Shown here piece by piece: positions 48,201 through 57,200 of a DNA stretch of 64,000 nt (the first letter of the stretch is position 1; each line of letters opens with the position of its first letter). Made by a program: the position numbers and the translations under genes. The notes beneath the pieces were generated by a model. That model did no database searches and had not been told where the DNA came from. It saw only the letters and a program-made list of their open reading frames with translations. This DNA is from Papio anubis (taxonomy: Eukaryota > Chordata > Mammalia > Primates > Cercopithecidae): positions 113,079,702-113,143,701 of the forward strand of contig NC_044981.1 in assembly GCF_008728515.1 (NCBI RefSeq), in the 5' to 3' direction.

Positions 48201-51200
48201 GTAACAAACTTTTTGTATTTTCAGTATTCTAGCTACAGGAATTTTTCCATAAAGATTTATGCTTGAGTTTTTATAATTATTATCAGGAAGAAGATTGTGA
48301 GAAAGCATTCTTCAAAATGGACAATGTACTTATAGATGACAGAAGAATACATGTGGATTTTAGCCAATCTGTTGCAAAGGTTAAATGGAAAGGAAAAGGT
48401 ATGATGGTTTATCTTCTTTTGTTTTTGTTCTACCTTTTACTTTTTTTTGAGCTGGAGTCTCGCTCTGTTGCCCAGGCTGGAGTGCAGTGGCACAATCTTG
48501 GCTCACTGCAACCTCTGTCTCCCAGGTTCAAGCCATTCTCATGCCTCAGCCTCCCAAGTAGCTGGGATTACAGACATGTGCCACCACACCCAGCTAATTT
48601 TTGTATTTTTAGTAGAGATGGTGTTTTACCATGTTGGCCAGGCTGGTCTCGAACTCCTGACCTCAGGTGATCAGCCTGCCTCGGCCTCCTAAAGTGCTGG
48701 GATTACAGGCGTGAGCCACCACGCCTGGCCTTGTTTTTGTTCTGCTTTTCCTGCTTGTATGAGCCTTTTATTGAGTGCTGTTAATTAGGAGAAATATTAA
48801 TTGATGTAACTCCTGCCATTTATAATTTTACAAACCTGCTATCTAGAATCTGAGGTAGAGTGTGTGTGTGTGTGCACATGCATGTGTGCACCTGTGTGTG
48901 TATTTTAAACTGATGAAAAATTATATTTTCTATGTTCGACTATATTATAAATTACTAATAATTATCCACTGCAGACATGATATGTTTCCAAAGTAATTGT
49001 TTTGACTTTATCGTGTTTTGAGTCTTTTAGGTGCACAACTTAAATTTTTTTAAGTTTGTTTTAGTTGTCGTATGATGCAAAATAGAAAAGGTCCATGGAA
49101 AGGTAGATAAAAGTCTCATTCATTCCTGCTCCTCATCTATCTAATTTCTCTTCCAGGTAACCATTATTACCTATTGGTACTAACTTTCTCCTACATTCTT
49201 TGAATACATATGTGCACATATGTATGTGTGTGTGTATATATATGATTTTCTCCTTTTACAAAGGAAAATACAAAGGATGCAGTCTATACATACTGTTTTT
49301 GTACGTTGCACTTTTGAATTAACAGTTTATCTAAGAGATCAGTTCATATCAGTATGTAAAATGAACCAGCCCTGTTAATAGGTTTTCTGAATTTTTACTC
49401 TTTCATATCCCTAGCAGTATGTTCCACCCTTGTACATATTACATTTCCCACATATGCATATATGTGAAATACATTCCTGGTAGCATGTCAGTCTTAAAGT
49501 TGGGTCTTTCATATGTTGAAATAATACGAGGTTTTGGTTTTTGATGCAGTGTTTTTAAAAAGTTTCACTTTGGTAGTTACTCATGTAATGCTGAATTTTA
49601 CTGGGAATTTTAGGGTTACTTTCTTTTTCTATAACACTCATTTCCCATGACTTTAATGAACTTTTTTTTTGTCTGTTTTTAGTAAGAAAGAAAAACACTA
49701 GTTGTGATTTGCTGAATTGTTTGGTAGATTCTGTTACCTTATGGGAGTTTAGAGAAGGAAGAAATTATTAGTGTGACTAATGTAGGCAAGGACTGCTCAG
49801 TGGAAGCCGTGATCTCTGTGATAAGGGAGAGGGTGACTTGGATTGGAGTTCCATGTACTATTAGTTTCTTCCATGAAACCTTACCTCCTTTTACAACAGA
49901 TGGCTAGTTTTTGACAGTGCTGTTTGAGTGATTTGTGAAAACTAAATTGAAGTACTAAGATTTTTTTCACATAGGATAATTACAACTTTGTGAACAAAAG
50001 ATTCCAATAAGTGTATTCGGAAGTCTTGGTGAGCTGCTGGCCTGATGCAGTGTAGTTCTGGCCAGTAGTGATGCCAAGTGGCTCTTACGTAGAGCTTTGC
50101 TTGCAAAGAGCTAGTTTAATTGTATCATTTGGGAAGTGTATGAAATAAGTATTGTAATTCCTCATTATAGATATGGAATTTGAGGCATAATCTTGAGACA
50201 TGATTTACCTAGAGTACATACATGGAAGATTTAGACAGAGTCTAAATTTGGTTTGTTTTTTTACCCTCTCAATCCTGTCTTCTCAGCCTATCCACCCACT
50301 GAATAAATAATACTACTTTCTTATTACTTTTAAATAAATTTCTTCATGTTTTTTCCTAAGATAAAATGTCATATAGGAGGGAGAGGCTTTGGTTTTGTAC
50401 ATGCCATCATAAACATACGGTTTATTCTCAGTTAATTTTGAGATAATTATATATGCAGTTGATTCAGATTTATAACTTTAATGTGTATAATGTGTCATTC
50501 ACAGCACTAAGTACTTTCCTTTATAGTCTGATGATTCCAGTAACTCTGTGAAATGTTGATATTATTTTCAGTTTATAAATGAAGACAATGTAAATAAAGA
50601 TAATGAATTGCAGAGAAGTGGTGTTTTACCTAGGACCTCCCACTACAGTCAAGAACCTGTTACATTAATGTGCTGCCCTTTCTGTTATATGGTAACTGCC
50701 TCATCCATAGTGAGACTTATTTTAATGGCAGGCAGATGGCAAATAATTTTTCAATGATAAATGATGGCTGTTTGTTACCGTTACCAGTTATTTTAACTCT
50801 TGCAGTAGTCTGTTTCACATTTATGGGAAACATTGCTGGCCATTTTTGTTTCTGGAGTCTCTGGAATTGCCAAATAGATTGATCTTGTCTTTTTTGCTTA
50901 CCCCGTAGGTCGCCCTTTAAAACCCTGACAATCAAGGTATATATAGGATTCCCAGTCAAAACCTCTCTCTATAACTCCAGTTTGTTTTACTTGTACATTT
51001 AATCTAGGACCCTTCTGTAGGAAGCCTTTCTACAAAAGCATTTCCTGGTGGTATAGTTGAGGGATAGGAAAGGCAGGGCAGTCAACAGGTCTGGGATGTG
51101 GATACGAATTGAATTCTCATCTGGTAGGAGACTTGAGAATTGAATTCTCATCTGGTAGGAGACTAGGCTTGAGAGTAGAGAGGCTGCATTGAATGCTCTT

Positions 51201-54200
51201 CCTTTCAGCGCTACCAAGCTAGTTAGGATGTAGCAGTAGGTCCTATTTTCCTGAAGCGATTTTTGGCACTTGGGAGGAATAAAGTTGCCCCTAAGTTAGA
51301 ATTTCAAAGTCGAGACAGTTTGTCTTTGCTGCTATTACCCACTTTCTCCTCTCACAGCTGTTTGGTGATCTTCTGCACATCCTGCCCTCTTCTGTTTGCC
51401 TGATGCTCTGTTGCCATTTGGCAGCACAGTATCTCTTGTTAGATATAGATATAGATATAGATATAGATATACATATACATATACATATACATATAGACAG
51501 TTTTGAAACAAAGTTTCTCACTGTCGCTCAGCCTGGAGTGCAGTGGCACAATCCCAGCTCACTGCAACCTCTGCCTCCCAGGTTCACGCGATTCTCCTGC
51601 CTCAGCCTCCCGAGTAGCTGGGATTACAGGCGCTCACTATCTGGTTAGATCTTTAGCCGGGCGCGGTGGCTCAAGCCTGTAATCCCAGCACTGGGAGGCC
51701 GAGGGCGGGCAGATCGAGGTCAGGAGGTCGAGACCATCCTGGCTAACGGTGAAACCCGTCTCTACTAAAAAATACAAAAACTAGCGAGGCCCGAGTGGCG
51801 GGCGCCTGTGGTCCCAGCTACTCGGGGGAGCTGAGAAGGGAGAATGGCGTGAACCCGGGGCGGGGTACAGTGAGCTGAGATCTGGTCACCCGCCCCGCCA
51901 ACCCAGAAGGCAGGCAGGGCTCCGTCTCAAAAAAAAAAAAAAAAAAAAAATCTTTAAAAGGTCTCTTAAAGTCTCACTTCTCCCAAACTTAAGTCTTTCA
52001 GATCTTAAACTCAGGTCCCAAATCCTCAGTTTTCCATTGAACTTACTGTTCTCGTGGGCTCAATGGCTCTGCTTAAACACTGCTTGTGTGTAATTTATTT
52101 GAAAGTTTGGTGTTGTAATATTCACATATATCGTTAGGTGGCAGCATGTGGCTACCTAGCAAAATGGATATCTGATTTCAGTTAAATTAGTAATGGCGAA
52201 GGGAACAAGCTTTTGTTCTCTTTCTCTGTCTCTCGATATATGCCATTTATAAAATAGCTCTTATACCTTTTATAAAATAATTATTGTTCTTGATTAACTA
52301 GATGGTTTTTTTTACTAAGCTCTTTTTTTCTTTTCTTAATAAATAGGTGGGAAATACACCAAGAGTGATTTCAAGGAGTATGAAAAAGAACAGGATAAAC
52401 CATCTAATTTGGTTCTGAAAGATAAAGTAAAGCCCAAACAGGAGTATCCTTACCAAGAATCACTTAGTTAATATGTATTGACCATCTGCTATGTGTAGAG
52501 TACTGTGTGGTGTGTTATGAACAGTCACAAAAGCTATAGAAGACAAAGTTCCTGAATCCAGATTGTTTGTGAGGAAGTAACTTAGTTTATCATTATCTCT
52601 TTTCAAGATCTTACATATAGTTTGCTTTTTCACTATACTCTAGTGTATGGAGTAAGTTAAGGTTGAAAGAAATCTGTAGCCTAATCCTTTTATTAATACC
52701 TTCTTACTCTAGGTTAAGTACTTTCCTACTTACCATATTCTCAGAAGATGTTCAGGTAAGATTTGTATTTTCTTTTCGGGGAGACTTTCCTGCAAAAACC
52801 AGAAAGCCTGCTAGACAGATTCTAAAAGAGCTGTAACACTAGCTTTGTATTTTCTATATGTAATTGTAGTGTTTTCTATTCCTCATAATCAAAAATTTAT
52901 TATTGGTAAGCTGAATCTTTTGTGCTAACCATTCTTATGTTTAACTTCCTTATTTAGATAATAAAATCCTGTTGTTCTCTGTTACAAAGTTAGGTTACTT
53001 CTTTCGGTATAGTATGTTGTAATTTCAACAACAAATATTTATTGGGCTTCTACTGAGTGTAAGAGTTCACTTTTATAGGATTAAAAAGATCCTTTGACTT
53101 GACCATTTACTTCAGGTTCTTCCAAGTTTTAGGTTGAGATATGTAAAAAGTATTGAAACATACAGTTTATATTATGACATTTAAATTTATTCACTAATTT
53201 TTCCCATTGTAAATATATCACTCCACACATTGCAAGAGTTATTTTGTGATTCTTTCTGGTAAATGGGGTCTCTGTTTCCTAGTTTCTGTTGGTATTTCAG
53301 GGATTTTTTTCCCACACATGTAGACATTTCTTTTCCAAGTACTCATCAAGAAAGATGAATATCAGATTGACCTGGTCTATATTCATGTTTTAAGATGTGT
53401 TGACTGTCTGCAATGCATAAAGCATTGTGAGGTGTTAGAGTTGTATCAAGTTTGAAGAAAGATGATAAAATCAGCATGAGGAGAGGCTTTCACATGCAGA
53501 CAGACCAAACAAGAAGATGAGATTTGGTCAGAAAAAAATCAACATTCAAGGGCATATGATTGAAAGCTCAAAATCATAAAAGGTATGAATGGAATACATT
53601 TGATATTTATTTGCCAAATCTTTGAAATTAAATTTAGGCTTATTACTAATAACTGTAGCTGGAAGAAGGGGAATTTTAAGTTTTCTTTAATTTTAGTTAA
53701 TTGAAATAACCACACATATATCTATATGGAATCGTGTAGCTTCTAGCCTTTTGAAGTTGATGCAAAAGAGAGAAATGCCATTAGGGGCTAGTCTGATGTG
53801 GAGATAAGTTGTCTTAAGACAATTAAGAAGGCATGGTGTCATCTACTTTATGGGCCTTAAGAGAAAGAAATTACTGAAGAATATAGGTTATTAAGAAGAA
53901 GAATCAAAAATAGAAGTAGGAGAAGGAAATAACTTGGCCCAACTAGACCTCAGGGAAGAAATTGGAGAAAAGAGAGCAGTGAGCTCACAGATTTGTGTTT
54001 TATTCAAAGGGAGAGGGATTTGATGTCTTCTAAAATTGTTGATTTTAGTGGTAAGTACAAGATAGTGGGTAAATGAGAAAGCAGGAGATATAACAAGTGT
54101 CTTGAGGGTATGACAAGTAATCAACAGATACATAGTTAGCATCTGTCACATACCCAGTTTAGCAATGAAAGATATTCAGTTCCTGCCCACACAGAGCTTA

Positions 54201-57200
54201 CATTTTATTGTTGGAGTGGGGAAAAGAACAAACACTAAATAATTACCATTCTAAATATGTCTAAATTATTGCAAATAAATATTGCAAAGGGATATGGGAC
54301 TCATAATAAGGGTTGAGAGGTTAGAGAATACCCTCAACACTGAAAAAAGTGACAAAGCTGTGACGCTAATATGGGAGATAGGAGGGCTGAGGTAGAGTGC
54401 TGTGTTCTCTCGTATGATCCATCATTTAAGAAATAGGCTGGGTGCAGTGGCTCATGCCAGTAATCCCAGCACTTTGGGAGGCTGAGGTGGGAGGATTGCT
54501 TGAGCCCAGAAATGTGAGACCTGCTGGGGCAATATAGTGAGACCCTGTCTCCATTTCTTTTCTTTAAAAAAAAAAAAAAAAATTGACCGGGCGCAGTAGC
54601 TCATGCCTGTAATCCCAGCACTTTGGGAGGCTGAGGTGGGCAAATCACCTGAGGTTGAGAGTTCAACACCAGCCTGGCCAACATGCAGAAACCCCATCTC
54701 TACTAAAAATACAAAAAATTAGCCAGTTGTGGTGGCGGATACCTGTAATCCCACCTATTCAGGAGGCTGAGGCAGGAGAATTGCTTGAACCCGGGAGGCA
54801 GACGTTGTGGTGAGCCGATATCGCCCAGCCTGGGCAACAAGAGTGAAACTCCATCTCAAAAACATGAAAAAAATTTAAAAATACAGTTTTTATCTTAACC
54901 CAGTACAGTCGTGGTATAATCATTCATACACACACACACACACACTTGAACCAAAAGGTTAATAGAATAAAAAAAATTTTTTAGGTGGCATATACTGTAT
55001 TTCTGTATTTTTTTTAAGTGCTGTTGTGGCTCACTAAATAGATTTTGTACCCCATTGATGGATTATAGTCATCAGTTTGAAAAACACTGCTCTGAGCTGG
55101 GTGCAGTGGCTCACGCCTGTAATCCCAGCACTTTGGGAGACCAAGGCAGGTGGATCACTTGAGGTCAGGAGTTTGAGACCAGCCTGGACAACATGGCGAA
55201 ACCCTGTCTCGACTAAAAATACAAAAATTAGCTGAGTGTGGTGGTGCACACCTGTAGTCACAGCTACTTGGGAGGCTGAGCAGGAGAATTGCTTGAACCC
55301 TGGATGGGGAGGTTGCAGGAGCTAAGATCGGGCCACTGCACTCCAGCCTGGGCAACAGGGCAAGACTGAGTCTCAGAAAAAAAGAAAGAAAAACACTGCT
55401 CTAAAGAATTTGGACAGAGCAGCATGTACAGAGCACACATTAGAATGAAATCATAGGCAGGAGCTATGGAATGTGTATCTGGAAAAGGCAAGATCCAGAA
55501 GATGCCCTGGAAACAGCGTAGCATAGTAGAAAGAGGGAAGTTGGAGATAACGGAGTCGTAATCGAATGGTACAAGCTGACTAACCCTCTTTAGCCATCTC
55601 ATGGAAAGCTAGGAGGGACAGTGTCTTTCATTTGATCTTATGTAGAAGTGAGACATTCCTGCGGAAAGTGTTGAGCTGTGGCGTTGTGAAGCAGACACGA
55701 GCCTCTAGTCCTGAGGGAAGTGTGTCTGTGTTTACTGTGGTTCCACATGTAGCTAGCATAGCTCTGCCTGTTGGGCTTCCTCATAAGCTTTCTTAGGAAA
55801 ACCACTATTCCAGCCCATGTCAGCCTTCCTCAGAAACCACATTTGAGGTTGAGATTATTTTCAGCAGGAATTGTAACTATTTTATATTTTCTCTTATTCT
55901 ATTATAGTATATTTAAGAAAATACTTATCTCTGAATTAAAACATTAAAAAATTTTAACACATTTATATGAAATTTAAAAAGATTCACTCATAGCTTCATC
56001 ACTTAGACACATGATTCTTTTTATTTCTCCTTGTTTCTTTCAAGCCTTTGTCTTATGTAAAGTTATAATCGTTGTATGGTATATGTAGTTTTTGCGTTAA
56101 TCTTTTTATGTTAATTTTCATAAACACCTTTCTAGGGCTTTTTTCTGTAGCATTTATCATTGTTGATAACTTCCTTTATAATATATCTTATTGAAGTACT
56201 ATAGTGCATTTAAGTATGTCTTTATTACTAGATATTTTGGTGTTCCCACTTTGCTACTAAAAGTAGTCCTTTTATGCGTATATATATGTATTTTGGGACT
56301 GAGTTCCGCTCTGTCCAGGCTGGAGTACAGTAGTACAACGTTGGCTCATGAAAGTCTCTGCCTCCTAAGTTCAAACAGTTTTCCTGCCTTAGCCTCCCGG
56401 GTAGCTGGGGTTATAGGTTGCGCCACCATGCCCAGCTAATTTTTGTATTTTTAGTAGAGATGGGGTTTCACCATGTCGGCCGTGGTGGTCTCAAACTCCT
56501 GGCCTCGAGTGAGTTGCCCGCCTTGGCTTCCCAAAGTGCTGGGATTACAGGCGTGAGCCACCATGCCTGGCTATTATGTACATTTTTGTTCATTTAACTT
56601 TATTCATAAATTCTTATTAGAATTTAAACATGATGGGCAGGTGTGGTGGCTCACACCTGTAATCCCAGCACTTTGAGTGGCTGAGGCAGGCGGATCACGA
56701 GGTCAGGTGTTCGAGACCAGCCTGGTAAACATGGGAAGCCCCATTTCTACTAAAGATACAAAAAATTAGCTGGGCGTGGTGGTACGTGCCTGTAATCCCA
56801 GCTACTCAGGAGGCTGAGGCAGGAGAATTGCTTGAACCTGGGAGGCAGAGGTTGCAGTAAGCCGAGATCGTGCTGTTGCACTCCAGGCTGGGTGACAGGG
56901 CAAGACTCTGTCTCAAAAAAATAAAAAAAAAAAGAAAAGAATTTAAACATGATAACTTGACATGCATTGCTGAATTTCCTCTTGTAGGATTGAACTAAAA
57001 GAAGAGACATACGAATATACCTGTTATCTTGTATAGCTTTTCTGGGCATTGGAATTTGTAATCATTTTTTCTAGTTAAAGATGTCCCTTATTTTCTAAAT
57101 TTAAATTTTTTAAATTATTGACAAATACATTTATTTTTTCTTCTTCTTCTTTTTTTTTTTTTTTTTTTGCGTACTAGTCGTTATTTTAAGATTGTTGAGG

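Larger units (their letters stand above)
44312..48286 (+). other. PPIL4: PPIL4 intron 9
   Basis: Contains Alus, MIRs and L1M remnants. 47250-48030 shows no clear family. Confidence 0.85.
48399..52346 (+). other. PPIL4: PPIL4 intron 10
   Basis: Alus near both ends, an L1M remnant, a MIR and a compound microsatellite. 49460-50460 and 51950-52346 have no recognised family. Confidence 0.85.

Noticed and set aside
51439..51494. Short regularly spaced repeats resembling a CRISPR array
   Set aside because: A hexanucleotide microsatellite with no spacers, in a vertebrate genome.
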